A DNA stretch of 64,000 nt from Eulemur rufifrons (GCF_041146395.1 NC_090989.1:284052343-284116342); one strand, 5' to 3'. Shown: positions 32,213 through 43,830, counted from the stretch's first letter. Numbers and translations are program-made. The notes: generated by a model not told the origin, from the sequence alone.

Positions 32213-32629
32213 AGACCCCACCCGCCGCGCCAAGCTCCACAGCCCTCCCTGCGCACGTGGCAGGAGGCCCTGGGAGAACAGTCGAGGGACACCTGGCCTC
32301 GGGGACCCTCCTGACCCTGTTCTAGAAGTGCTGTCTCAACACCGCAGGGGCAGACTGCCAGACCTTCGTGGTGGGCACCACATGCACCCGCCAACCTCGT
32401 GCCGACCGCGACAAGGTTTGGTGAGGCAGCGGGGAGGCCCCTCCTCGCACTTGGTCACGCGTGAGCACCTCGCCCTCCTCTGTGGGCCCTCGGGAGACGC
32501 CAGGTCCCTCTGGTAGCTTCCTCCCCTCCTGGCTCTCAGGCCCCACGGCGTCCAGGCAGCCCCTTGTGGCCTCCTGGGCAGCTCCAAGCTGGAAGCCGTC
32601 GCAGTGAGGGTGGGGACTTCACTCATGCC

Positions 32630-32905
32630 CTGCTTCATCCATTTATTCCTTGAGTATTTGAGGCAGGGCTGCGCTGGGCCCCAGGGGGGCGGCAGGGAAG
32701 GTGGGTGGGTCCTGGCCCCCGAGGACTTTGGTCCTGCTGAGGGGGCAGGTCCATCACAGCTTTGACGTTGTGTGGCAGGGCCTTGGCTGGGCCGAGCTCA
32801 GAGTGCACATGTCGGGGGACCAAGACTGAGGGGATCAGGGAGGGCTGCCTGGAAGAAGGTGCATCCAGGGGGAGACATGAAGGATGGGCGGAGCTGTCCG
32901 GGTGA
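32630..32905 (+). repeat. L2-associated repeat segment D
   Basis: Opens with 'tccatttattccttgagtat' 'ttgaggcagggctgcgctgg', the L2 3'-end antisense wording, and continues 'cagggagggctgcctggaag', 'ggggagacatgaaggatggg' as in segments A and B. Confidence 0.6.
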
Positions 32906-33935
32906 CAAGGAGGAGGAGGGAACTCAGGGCCTGCCGGGGCCCAGAGCACAGGGTGGTCGAGGAGCAGCCAGGGTGGAATCTGGGCTCCGTCCAGGGGTGG
33001 GGTCCCCTCTGTGCCAGGCCTGGGACTGTGCTCTGGAGATGCCTGCTGCCCCCACAGCCCGCGGTGGGGCCCGGGGCCGGGAGAGTAAACGAGGGAATGG
33101 GACGGAATGAAGTCCCCAGTAAGGGCGGGACTCAGGTCAGACCACCCTGGGAGCAGGACGTGGCCAGCGCTGGCAAAGTCACCAGGTATCAGGAGACCGT
33201 GGCATTTTCAGGCCCTGGTGGCCCGGCCAGAATGAGCAGGGCCTCTGGCCAGCGGGGCCGTGGTGAGGAAGCCGAGGTAGCTGCATCCAACAGCCCCAGG
33301 GAGTCAGGGCCAGGCGCTCCTGGTGAGGGCACAGCCGGACCACACCGAAGCCGAGGCGTCCGGAGGCCCACGGCCCAGCGGGGGGTCTGCAGGGCTACAC
33401 AAAGGACCCAGGCACACGGCTTCTCCCTCCTGGGCTGGAGGCCCCCAGCAGGCAGCGGCTCAGGCTCGTGCTTGTGGAGGTCAGAAAACGCTTGCTAGAT
33501 GACCCAGCCTCCCGGACCCTTTGTCCTGTCACCTGCTCCAGGCAGGGCCGGGGGCTGGCCAGGATTAGCAGCCTCCAGGCATCCACCCAGCTCTCCCCTG
33601 CAGGGCCTGGGGGAATGTGCCCTCCAGAGACGCAGGGCATGGGGCAGGGCCGGGGCGAGTTGTGGAGGAGGGGGAGCAGGCCCCCTGCAGGGAGTGGGAG
33701 GGTCAGGGCACAGAGTCCCCATGGCGGGTGCTCAGGGTCGAGGGAGTCAGGCCCATCTTCCACAGTGGCCTCCCAGGGCCTGTCCTGCAGGGCTGGGCAG
33801 CATTTGACACAGGGACCTGAAGTGGCCCTGGGGTGCTGGCAGGAACGCCCTGACATAGGATTGCCTCCAAGATGGGAGGGGACTGTTGGGCACCTGTCCC
33901 CATTGGGGGAGGGTCCGGGAGGCTGGTGACCTCGA
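32906..33935. other. Intergenic, no recognisable feature
   Basis: GC-rich; no gene, RNA or repeat assigned. Confidence 0.5.
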
Positions 33936-34012
33936 TTCTCAGATGGATTCAGATTTGACCCCAAATTCACCACTGAGCAGCTGTGTGACCTTGGGACCTT
34001 GGGACGGAGAGT
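33936..34012 (+). repeat. MIR fragment
   Basis: 'ttcaccactgagcagctgtg' 'tgaccttgggaccttggg'. The 'accttggg' unit is duplicated. Confidence 0.65.
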
Positions 34013-34149
34013 CAGGGGCAAATGAGAAGGTGCTGTCACCTCTCGTCCACGTTGCTCCACCCGCCAACCCCACCAGGAACAGCCCTCCCTGTGCGCCCCT
34101 GTGCTCCCCCTACCGCTGCCTGGGGGGTCTGCTCCCGCCTGTCCTCCCG

Positions 34150-34640
34150 GCCTGTGTCCCCCAGCCCCGCACAGCGCCCCGCCTGGCGTGGGTTGGCGCA
34201 GCCCCCCGGCTGGGCGGGAGAGGTGTCCGCCCGGGGAGTGCGGGCGTGGAGTGGGCGTGGCGCCCACGCAGTTCCCACCCACAATCGGGGCTTCAAAATG
34301 ATCAGCGGATGCCTGTGTGCATAAATTAATTCCAACAATGGGTTAATCGGTGGCGCTGCGTGACAGGCAAACCTCTGGGGCAGGAGCGGTGACCCCGGCT
34401 GCGCCGTGTGCAGACGCGCATCCCACGCAGACGGAGGCGGCGGGACCGCGGTGCTCCTGGCACTTCGCTGTCTGCTGAACACCCATTCCTGCCCTCACAG
34501 TTTCGCTAGGTCGGGAGCCGAGCGTGGCTCAGCCGTGTCCTCCGCCCGGAGTGTCACGTGGCTGTTAGCAGGGTGGGCCGCGCTCACGGCCAAAGGCTCC
34601 CGTAGGCAAGTGTCCCTCCCCACGTTCCCTCCCGGGGTGC
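34150..34640. promoter_or_regulatory. CpG-rich block with AT-rich core
   Basis: CpG-dense flanks (34170-34265 and 34345-34460) surround a short AT-rich unique core: 'gtgtgcataaattaattcca' 'acaatgggttaatcgg' (34315-34350). The mix of preserved CpGs and homeodomain/SOX cores suggests an active regulatory element or a small independent promoter. Confidence 0.42.
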
Positions 34641-34779
34641 GCAGGATGCATTGCCTGTGGCCCGGGGCTCGGAAAGATTCCCCGCAGCCGGGCTGGAGGA
34701 CGGAGGGAATCTGCCCCTCAAATCTCTGCCCTCCAACTCGCTTGGAGGAGCTCCCCGCTTAGGCCAGGCCCCCCAACCT

Positions 34780-34850
34780 CCCTTTTGATCGATTACATTC
34801 AGCAGATTAGAAGTCCCAATATCCTAGTGAAGGTGCACAGCAGGACCCGG
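34780..34850. promoter_or_regulatory. Candidate conserved non-coding element, 34780-34850
   Basis: 'cttttgatcgattacattca' 'gcagattagaagtcccaata' 'tcctagtgaagg': unique, with GATTA-type homeodomain cores. Confidence 0.33.
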
Positions 34851-35954
34851 CTTAGCCTGCCCAGGCCTGGGGTTTGCATCCCCGAGACCCTGCGATTCCC
34901 ACTCCTCACGGGACCACCTCAGCGGGAGGCAGGGGCGCGTCAGGGCGGGGCCAGCACGCGGTGGGCAGGTGGAAAGTGCCAGTGTTGGGTGCCATTTTCA
35001 TTCTCGCTCGTTCCCACGGGCGTCTCTTCCACAGCCCAGCGGAGCCCATGGGACTCCTGGAGCCCAGATTGGGGCCTTCCAAAACACCCGGGGGTCTTGG
35101 CCAGTGTGTTCCCAGGGAGGGCAGGTGACAGGTCAGGGACAGTGAATAAGCAAATGGGACTCAGTAGGGTGAACCCTTCACCCTTGTGCCACCAGCCGGG
35201 CCTTATCTCCCTCCCTCGGGCCTGCCCTCAGCCTGTTTGCCCGCGTCAAGCAGAGAGACAGCTGGGTAAACACAGCCCCAGCGGCGCCCGCTGAGGGGCA
35301 GCAGGGGTTGGCCGAGGAGGGGTGGGGACCAGCGGCAGCCCGGGCCAGGGTGGGTGCCAGGTCTCGAGGGAGAGGCCCTCCCCAGGGCTGTCCCCACAGA
35401 CGGGACACCAGGCCTAGGGACGGGCTGGTACCAAAGCAAGGTACCGGCACACAGGCCGACCGCAGGCCTCCTGCCCACTGGGTGCCCCTGTGTGTGGATG
35501 GGGGTGCCCTGCTCCCCTCTGCACCCCCAGCCCCACCCCACCCACAGCTCAGAGCCCAGGCTGGAGCCCAAACAACTTCGAAGAGAGAATTGGTTCAATT
35601 CTGCAGCATTTTTGCTGCAAACTTCCTCTCCGCCAGGCACTGGCCCTCCAGACCCTTCCGAGGAGACCAGGACCCAGGTCCACTCGCCCTCCACGCCCCC
35701 CAGCCCGGACTCGGCCTCACGCTCCCATCCCTCCCCCAGACTCAGGGCCGCAGCCAGACATCTTCTCCTGCACCCATGGCCTCCGAGTCTGCGGCCTTCT
35801 GAGTGGCGGAATATTCCGCCCTGACTTGGTTAACGAGGGGCCAGTGGAGGCCAGGCCCCTCCTCTGCAGTGCCCACTCCCAGCCAGCCCCGCTCCGGCGA
35901 GTGTCCTGGAGCCCCGCGCATCTGACGGTACCCGCACGGGTCGGGTGGGAACGG
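34851..35954. other. Intergenic, mostly unremarkable
   Basis: GC-rich. 'acttcgaagagagaattggt' 'tcaattctgcagcatttttg' (35574-35613) is a small AT-richer unique patch. Contains the palindrome at 35805-35820. Confidence 0.45.
35805..35820. promoter_or_regulatory. 16-bp perfect palindrome
   Basis: GGCGGAATATTCCGCC equals its reverse complement, with two CpGs kept. About 140 bases from the candidate element at 35955. Confidence 0.6.
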
Positions 35955-36300
35955 CACCGCGGGGGCCCTTCCAAAGTAATCAAATGGGTCTTTAAATAAT
36001 TATTACCTCCACCCTCTGTACATGCTACATTGGGTAAAATGACTTTAAACATTGTTTTAGCCTATTACCAGCCTATAAATTAACCGCTCACGGCGCACAG
36101 AGCCGTCGTAAGGGGCTGACTGGGAGAGAGCGGGGAGCGATCATGCCAGGGCGCGAAACTCCCACACAAGAGGCATATTTTACACTTAAATTATAATTAA
36201 ACGTAGAGAAATCTCTTCCACCCAGTGCACAGGCGTAATTTGTGTCAGCCTCCCCGCGCGCTGCGACTCCAATCAAGTCGTTTATTGCCGTGGAAGGCGC
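35955..36300. promoter_or_regulatory. Candidate conserved non-coding element, 35955-36300 (strongest)
   Basis: The longest unique AT-rich block in the window with retained CpGs. Cores in order: 'tccaaagtaatcaaatgggt', 'tttaaataattattacc', 'acattgttttagcctattac' (SOX/FOX), 'cctataaattaaccgctcac' (HNF1-like half), 'cacttaaattataattaaac', 'caagtcgtttattgccgtgg' (CDX-like). No repeat, no reading frame. Best candidate for a deeply conserved RXRA enhancer, about 35 kb upstream of exon 1. Confidence 0.5.
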
Positions 36301-37025
36301 CAGGCCAGTAGCCCGCGGCTGTCTGTGCCTCAGTGGCAGACGCGGGGCAGGACCCGGGACGGGCCTCTGCAGCACCCAGGTTCGTGGTTATTAAACCCAA
36401 AAATCCAGAACCTATCCAGCGACCCGCAGGCAAGAGAGGCACAACGAGCCTCGGGGGCCCAGAGTCAGGGAGCCAAGAGCCGGGAACCCCGGGGCTCACG
36501 GCGTTGGGACCGGTGGGCGGGAGAGGCAGGCCACCCGGTGGCCGGGCACCGGCAGTGGGGCTGGGAGTCCCCGGGGCAGGCAGGACTCCGGTCTAGGAGG
36601 GTCTGGAGACAGTTCCCAACGGACTAGGAGGCAGAACTTCCTGCCAGGACGGAGCACTCGCTCTTGCCCCAGAAGATGGAATCTTCCAGGCTTAAGTAGC
36701 TCAGCCTCACTGAAAAGTTAGAACGCCACAAACGCCCTCTCTCAGAAACAGGGAGGGCAGGATGGGTCTGCCCTGTGCCTTGAACGCTCCGCAGGACAAT
36801 TGTTCTCTCCCCCAGGTTGGGCAAACCCCACGACTGCCTTCCTCCCGTTCAGTGCGGAAGACAGTAACAGCCTGGCCCTCCTGGTGAGGGATGATCCCCC
36901 AGCCCCAGGGCCTGCCTCTACTCATGGCTCCCCGGGGGGCTTGGACCTTGGCATAGACTGGGGGGTCGTCAGATGGACGTCACCGAGCGGTCCCCTTGCA
37001 TCCAGAGTGCCCCAGGGGCAAATCG
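36301..37025. other. Intergenic, no recognisable feature
   Basis: GC-rich with moderate CpG up to about 36600; nothing else assigned. Confidence 0.5.
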
Positions 37026-37170
37026 TCTCTTTGCATCCTCAGCAGTCCTCAGCAGAAGGTGCTGTAAGTGAGTTGGCCCAGGTGACGGCAGGGAACGCTG
37101 ATGCTCTGAGGAGGAGTGGAAGGGCCAAGATTCAAGCCCACCACCCTTGGACTCCCAGGCCCATGCATGC
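37026..37170 (-). repeat. MIR fragment
   Basis: 'ggtgctgtaagtgagttggc', 'gaagggccaagattcaagcc' 'caccacccttggactcc' fit reverse-complement MIR, diverged. Confidence 0.5.
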
Positions 37171-37337
37171 ACCTGCCGCCCTCTGCCCGCACACCCAGTG
37201 TCTGGGTGCAGGCTTGAACCTGGGTGAGGCAGCCCTTTCAGCAGAGGCAAGGCCTGGAGAACTCAGCAGTGAGTTATCCACAGGTGGTGCTCCCGGCCGC
37301 TGGGAAACGGGTCCTGCAGTCTGGAGGTGTATACATG

Positions 37338-37351
37338 GTGTATATATACAC
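37338..37351. repeat. 14-bp AT palindrome
   Basis: GTGTATATATACAC is self-complementary; it sits at the left edge of the L1 remnant. Confidence 0.6.
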
Positions 37352-37354
37352 TAT

Positions 37355-37930
37355 ATTCATGGCATCCACTACAAATTCTTAGATAATTGATCTTCTGCCT
37401 TTTTTCTTTTCTTATATATGTATCTAAGGTTATAAATTTGCCTGTAAGCACAGCTTTAGCCACATCCTGTAAGTTTTGATACAGCATTTGTATCATATAG
37501 TTCATAATACTTTCTAATTTAGTTGTCATTTCTTCTTTGACGCATGGATACTTTGAAGTGTATTGCTTAATTTTCAAATATTTGGGTATTTTCTAAATTT
37601 ATTTTTGTTGTTGTGGTTATGAGTTTCTAGCTTCAATGTCTTATAGTAAGAAAACCTATTCTGAATGATATCAGTCATTTGAAACTTGTTGATAGTTGTT
37701 TGTGGCCCAGCCTTGGTAAATGTTCCATGCACACTTAAATTAACGTGCACTCTGCTATTGGGTACTGTGTTCTGCATTTGCCAATGAGTTCAAGTCTGTT
37801 AATCATGTTCAGATCTTCTTTATTCATAGTGATTTTTTTGTCTGCTTAGTCTTTTGGTTATATGAAAAAGTATGATTATGGATATATCTGTTTTTCCTTT
37901 TATTTTAGTTTTTCCTTTACATGTTTTGAA
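37355..37930 (-). mobile_element. L1 remnant, ORF2 endonuclease-region fragment (broken)
   Basis: Minus-strand L1 LINE. The plus strand reads antisense ORF2 in order: 'ataaatttgcctgtaagcac' 'agctttagccacatcctgta', 'gtcatttcttctttgacgca', 'tttcaaatatttgggtattt', 'ggtaaatgttccatgcacac', 'cactctgctattgggtactg', 'ttcagatcttctttattcat'. It covers the end of the endonuclease domain and the linker after it. Stops and frameshifts split it into two short frames (37263-37577 and 37574-37777), so it is not functional. There is no 3' UTR or A-tail at the left side, so the 3' end has been deleted. Confidence 0.85.
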
Positions 37931-37934
37931 GCTA

Positions 37935-38015
37935 CATAATCAAGGAATAGGAACAAAAAGGGACATTTCGTAATAACAAAAGAGTTGCCCCACAGCAAGG
38001 CTATGAAGCAACTTT
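37935..38015 (+). mobile_element. L1 ORF2 piece in opposite orientation
   Basis: 'gaagctacataatcaaggaa' and 'aaaaagggacatttcgtaat' 'aacaaaagagttg' read as sense old-L1 ORF2 from just upstream of the part seen in 37355-37930, but in the opposite orientation. This fits a 5' inversion of a single insertion. Confidence 0.5.
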
Positions 38016-40855
38016 TACTCACTCAGGCCGTCAGTGGACTGGACGAGGCCCACCCGCCCTGGGGAGGGCAGCTGTCCTCCTCAGTCCACCATTTGAATGC
38101 CAATGTCACCCAGAAACACTCTCAGAGACGTGCCCAGAAATTGTCTTCAACCAAATATCTGGGCACCCTGTGGCCCATTCACATTGACACATAAAATCAA
38201 TCGCCACACAGTCACTAAGTGCCAAGCCTGGGTTTGAAGCTCTGAGCCTCAGCCCTGCACCCCATCCCACAGCCTCAGCTCCACGGCTCACCACCCGCCT
38301 CGTTCGCACCGTACACACGCTTGCTGGGTGCACTGGGGCAGACCGTGCAAGGCACCGTCCGGGCAGGTGGGGTGGGAAACCATGGGTTGAGTTAAACCGG
38401 GGCTTCACCACACGATCTCTCGTGCCCCGAGCTGTGCTATAGTCTGCAAAGACGCAGGGCTGGCGGCAGCCTCTGGTGTGCTTGGCCCTGGGACCCCTTT
38501 TTGGGTGATGAACTGTATTTGTTTAGAAGAGTTTGAGTCACAGCACGATTGAGAAGATGGTGCAGAGCTCCAACCTCGTGCAGACCCCACCCGCTGTGCA
38601 CAGCTGGCGTGAGCCTGGCACGGCTGACGGCCACCAACCAGCGTCCACACGGCGTCAGAACTCAACCCACGCTGCTGCAGACTTCCCTGGCTTCCCCTCG
38701 TGTCCCTTTTCTGTCCCAGGACCCCACCCAGGGCAGCACAGGACATTCAGTCCCCACATCTCCTCGGGCTCCTCGTGGCCAGGACGGTTTCTCAGACTTC
38801 GTGACTTTGATGACCGTGGCAGGGTGGGCGGTGCTGGTCCAGTGTCTGGAGTGTCCCTCGGGGGCTCTGTCTGCCGCCTCGCTCATGGTTAGACTGTGGT
38901 GCTGGCTCGGGAGGAAGAGCCCAGAGGTGACTGACGTGCCTCGCCGAGTCGTGCCGGGGCACACGCTGCACCACGGGGGGCCGCCGGGCCCCACTGCAGA
39001 GCTGCTCCCCACCCGCCCTCGGCAGGCCTGGGCCCCCTCGGGCAGGGCCCTCACGGAACAGTGCGCTTTGGCAGCACTGTGCCAGTTCAAGCCTAGCACA
39101 CGGTAGGTGCCTAATTAACCCTCTCCGAGCTGAATGGAGTGTGAGAAATCAAACCCACACTGTTGGCCTCATCAGGAAGGAGTTTTCCCTTGACTGAATC
39201 CCTTTCGGCTGTGGTCTAATTAGGCTCTGCTGCTCCCTGGGGCCGGGCGGCTCGTGCGGCCTCAGCCCTGAGGAGTCACCACCCACCACCGTCCCCTTCT
39301 GCCCACCCAGAAGGGGACTGCTGGAAAGCGGAGGCCCCCCCGAGGGCCCCCCAGCCAGAGGGGCATCTGGCTCCCTGACAGAATGCCATTTCCAGCCACC
39401 ACGTAAATGTGAAAACACACCACACGGAAAGTCCACACGCTGCCGAGAGGTGGAGGTGCCAGCCATCCCTGAGTCCTCACGCCACACCGGGCATCGCCAC
39501 GGAGACCTTCCCCCAAGGCCCTGAGCCCTTCGGGAGTGCGGGTGCCCCTGCGCCCCTCGGCTCTGGGGAGGGAGCTGCTTGAGGCTGGGACAGTCGGAGG
39601 CCCAGGAATGAGGCCACGGGGGCAGGACATGGAGCTCCGGCCCCGAGGGGCCTCAGGGAAATCCGTGCCCCGGCGCCCAGCAGGCTCTCAGGTGGGATGA
39701 GCTGGGGGACCAGTTGCCCCTCACAGCCCTGCCCCAGACCAGCTGCCAAGGCCAGAGTGGCCCTGAGGGACGCAGCCGTCCCAGAGCGGGCCCCGAGCGC
39801 CACACCCAGGCAGAGGGAGGGCGTTTCCCAGGCTGCACAGCCAGGTAGGGGTGGGTGGGCTTCCTGCCGGCAGCCGCTCCAGAGGCCTGGCACTCTGGGC
39901 CCCTCCCCGCAGCTCTGCCCTGGGCGGTCTCCGGAGCCAGAAGCCCAGGTTGGTGTTGCTTCTCCTACCTGGGCCAGCCTGTCAGCCCTCTGGGGAGGGA
40001 CAAACCCCCACCCCCCACACCCACGGCTGAGTGGCCACCACCCCCGCCTCTCTCGAGCCATCTCTGCGCGCTGGCCGTGAGCTGGCCCTGACGGTGTGAG
40101 AGAGATTCGTGGCGCTGGGGGTGCGGGGGTCTTGGCCAGGCCCACTGCCCCCCGCAGAGCAGCCCCAGGTGTCCGGCGCCCGCCCTTGCAATCCGTTGGC
40201 TATTTCTGACTCTAACCGTCGTCCCAAGGCCCATGCGCTCCTTCCCGTCTGCGGTGAGAAAGATGAAGTTCCTGCGTGACTTGCCACCCAGCCGGGAAAC
40301 AGCGGGTCCAGCTGGAGCCCAGCACCCCCAGGTTCCAGACACCACGCGGAGCCCATTCCGCCAGAGCAGCCCCAGCGGCAGTCACAGAGCCTGGTCCCCA
40401 CCCAAGCTGGGGGTAGGGAGAGGCCTGGACTCCCATCTGGAGGCCACTGGAACCCGGAGGTCAGCTCCAGGGAGATGGCTGGAGGCTGATCCCTTAATTT
40501 TCTTGTGGCAAAATTCGCAGCTTCTTGTGTCTCGGATGAAAGACTTGGGAGGCCCATCGGGCCCGGGGCAAAGCCGCTCAGAGTTTTGTGCAAGCAAATG
40601 AGAAACAGGCGAGGAAGCCCCCACAGCCTCCGCGGGTGTGAGAACCCAGGGCACTGCTCCGGGGACACAGACGGCTCCGGTTCCCACGCAGAGCCCCCCA
40701 GGACGGCGGCCCTGAGCGTGTTCAGGACAGCAGCAGCTCCTGGGCCGAGCCCAGCCGAGGGCGTGCCGCCGACTTGGCGCAAGGTGCCATGGATGAATCA
40801 CCCCAGGAAGCAGCCCCAAGAGCCCCCAGCCCCAGACGCCCCTCTCCTGGGAGTC
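38016..40855. other. Intergenic, no recognisable gene
   Basis: About 2.8 kb of GC-rich DNA. 'cctagcacacggtaggtgcc' 'taattaaccc' (39092-39121) is a MIR/L2-like 3' end. 'gattgagaagatggtgcaga' near 38547 is unique. No exon can be supported. Confidence 0.5.
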
Positions 40856-40857
40856 CG

Positions 40858-40930
40858 CCCTGCCTGGCCCTTTCTGGCCTCGGTTTCCCTGCCTGTCCAG
40901 AGGGCACAGCTGCCTCACGGGGACAGCGCG
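40858..40930 (+). repeat. MIR fragment
   Basis: 'ggcctcggtttccctgcctg' 'tccagagggcac' is a diverged MIR core. Confidence 0.5.
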
Positions 40931-41784
40931 TCTGCTCTGCAAGGAAGGTTGCGGTCACGCGTCCTCACCAGCAGGCTCATCACCCACAGTCTCTGACCCC
41001 ATCAGCTCGCCACAAACTGTTTCCCTCCATCACAGTGACTTGGTGACTTGGAAACCAAAGAAACGTGAAGCTGCCTCTGCTGGCACTGTCACCCTCCGGA
41101 TCCCGCCCTCACAGCTCTGCCATGCCAGCCGCGCAGCGCCAAGGCCGGCTGGAAAGCACATCGCCTCCTCTGCCCGGCCCAGACGGCCACCCTGCTGTCA
41201 GGGCGGGGGCACAGGGGCTTCCAGAGCATGGGGGTGGGGGGAGGTTAACTGGCCCGTGGGGAGCTGGGAAAGAGCAGGCTGCAGCTCCAGGGTGCCATGT
41301 AGCCCGGGAAAGGGGGGCAGGGAAGACCCCAGCATGGCCGGGTAGACCCAGAATCCAAGCGACCCATCCCTCAGGGCCGGCGGGCAGCCCCGGACCCCAG
41401 CCCAGGCTCAGGCCCCATGGAGGGCGGGGGACAGTGGGCGAGGAGGCTCAGAGAGGAAAATTACAGCCTGGGAGTGAGGAGCCCACTGTCCCGGGACGTC
41501 CCAGCCAGGGCAGCACCATAGGAACTGAAACAAACAGACGCTGGCGGCAGGGGACATGAAAAGGCCATTGGGATGAGCCATGAGTAATCCCCAGACCCTG
41601 GGACGATGGACGCCCGCCCTGGCCACACTCGGCCAGCAGCGCCAGGCACGAGAGAGACCGTCCCCGCAGGCCCCAGCAACCAGACAGAGCCTGGGACACC
41701 CTGGGCCCTTGCGGTCTAGGCCCCAGGAGACACGGCTCATGGGGACAGCAATAAGAATCCACGCGCCTCCACCACCACTCGCTT

Positions 41785-42115
41785 CCGGGGCAGGGGACGC
41801 ATGAGCTGGGCGTGGAGGAGCTGGGGTGCTGGGCAGGAAGGGAGGGGACACTCGCAGACAGGTGCACAGATGTAGACAGCAGCAGCTGAGCCTGGCGGGT
41901 TCCGCAGGAAGAGGAGTGAGGAGGGGACGTCAGCGGGAGTGGCGTCCCCTGTGGCCTCCACAGTGTCTGCAGGGCAATGGGCAGGCACGGAGGGCTGCAC
42001 AGCCCCGGAGGACATGATCGGATTTGTGTTCTAGAAAGATCCTTTTGGCTGCCGTATGAAGGGCTAGAGGAGGAGAAGCCAGAGGCGAATGACCGCCAGG
42101 AGCTGACCCGCCATC
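41785..42115 (+). repeat. L2-associated repeat segment E
   Basis: The clearest part is 'gacatgatcggatttgtgtt' 'ctagaaagatccttttggct' 'gccgtatgaagg' (42012-42063), the distal part of the same family as A-D. It is preceded by 'cagggcaatgggcaggcacg', and the left end is uncertain. Confidence 0.55.
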
Positions 42116-42270
42116 CAGGGAGACCCAAGGGGCTGGGGAGGGGCTTGGGGTCTCGGGGACCACCAGCCTTCCTCCCAGCACTGGGACGATCCTGCACTTT
42201 ATGGGCAGCCGGGCCGGGGGACAGCGCTGCTCTGGGGGGAGCCCGAGGTCCCGTCCTCGAGAAGCACATG

Positions 42271-42315
42271 GCGGGAATGGCGGGAATGGCGGGAATGGCG
42301 GGAGTGGCGGGAGTG
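42271..42315 (+). repeat. 9-bp minisatellite (GCGGGAATG)n
   Basis: Five units in a row: three GCGGGAATG and two GCGGGAGTG, followed by a degenerate 'gtggg'. Confidence 0.9.
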
Positions 42316-43719
42316 GTGGGGGCTCCTGCTTGTCCGATTTTCTCCAGGCCTCAGAGGAGTCCCCCTGGGGCCGCGTCCAGGAGAAGGCGTATGAGGGGGA
42401 CACAGCGCAGCTCAGGAGTGAGCCTTGTGTGTGGGCAGCCTGAGTGGCTGGCACAGCTCATTGGGGACCCCTCTGCTCAGGGACAGAGCCTGTGGGGCAG
42501 CCACTGTCCTCCCAGGCTGGCCCTGGAGCCCAGAGCCCCGGCACCTGAAGGCGGCAGGGCGGAGATCCTGCACCCAGGATGGGCTTTGCTTTTCCGTGTC
42601 CCTCTACCGGCCCCGGAGGGACGGACGGGCACACGCCCCTCGGCCCCCCAAGGTCCACGGTGCCCTGCTGTGAGCGTTACGCATCACCCTGCGAGCCGTG
42701 AGGAAAGCCAGGCACAGGGAGGCAGTCACCTGCCCAGGCCTGCACAGGCCGCCGACGCACAGCCTGTGGGCCGGACCCAGCCGGCGCCGCCGCCTCCCAC
42801 GCCCCCGCCCTAGCCCAGGAGGCAGCCCCGGCGCGGGGAGCTCGGCCTATGCGCGCCACCGCGGCTGTGCCTGGGTCTCTCTTACACGGACGTTCTGCCT
42901 TCAAGTGTCAACACTGAAGCCCGCGTGGTCGGGCCCTGGAGCAGGCAGGGCAGCCCCTACCCTCAGGACAGGGGAGCCAGGCGGGACCTGCTGGGCAGGG
43001 GAGGAGGAAGGGAGGAGGCCAGAGGGCCGAGGCTTTGTGAGCAGACGTGGGCTGGGTCCAGAGTGGCCTCTGTCCCAGGGGTCTCACGGGCCCACAGGTC
43101 AGGCCAGACCAGAGCCTGAAGCAGCCCCACTGCGGCTGGGGACCCAGGGGGCTCGGCCCAGCCCGGACCCTGGCCCAGACCTGGGGCCATGAGGGGGTTG
43201 AGGTGTCCTGGGACCATCTCACACCTGCCTGGTACACGTGTAGTGGCACCTTTGCACACGTGAATCCACGGGGGTTCCCATAGGAGCAAACGTGCTCGAG
43301 GGTCAAGAGGAAAGCCCTGTGCCAGCTGGGCAGGCAGATGAGACGGGACCTTCTGAGACCATTAAGGCTGGACCCGCAGCTCTCCCCTCAGGCCACGTCC
43401 GGAGGCCCTGCTGAGGAGGGGTGCATGGGGTGGGGCGCAGAGGTGAGTGGGAAGCTTGCGCCTCCCCCTTCTGGCAGTGCCCTGTGGGGTGGGGGCAGTG
43501 GGCCTGGGCCCTCCCTGCGACCAAGAGCCGGTTCAGCCCCATCTGGGAGCTGCAATGCCCAGCGCCAGGATGGTTTGCTTTCCACTCCCTCCAACCCGGG
43601 GCAGAGCGCCAGGTGTGGGGAGGCGGCGGTGGGCGAGAGGGGAGCAGGCCGTTGGCAGCCAGTGCCCGGCGTCCCCAGGCCCGAGCTGGCAGAGTGAGAA
43701 GGACCCGGGCAGGCGTGGA
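42316..43719. other. Intergenic; one MIR trace
   Basis: GC-rich. 'gtgaggaaagccaggcacag' 'ggaggcagtcacc' (about 42699-42731) is a MIR trace on the minus strand. CpG is denser at 42770-42870 without other promoter signs. Confidence 0.45.
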
Positions 43720-43830
43720 TCCATCGCCCTCCTGGTTTTACAGAGTGGGTCAGGGGTAAGAGACAGAGGCCCGGAGGGGCTGGGACTGACCGGCCTCACA
43801 GCGGCTGGTGTCCAGGGTGGGGCCGGAAGC
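43720..43830 (-). repeat. MIR fragment
   Basis: 'ggttttacagagtgggtcag' 'gggtaagagacagaggcccg' is reverse-complement MIR. Confidence 0.55.

Noticed and set aside
37263..37777. Two short minus-strand frames in the L1
   Set aside because: Broken remnants of L1 ORF2, not host genes; annotated as part of the mobile element.
42201..42443. Gly-Asn-Gly repeat protein frame
   Set aside because: It is the translation of the 9-bp minisatellite.
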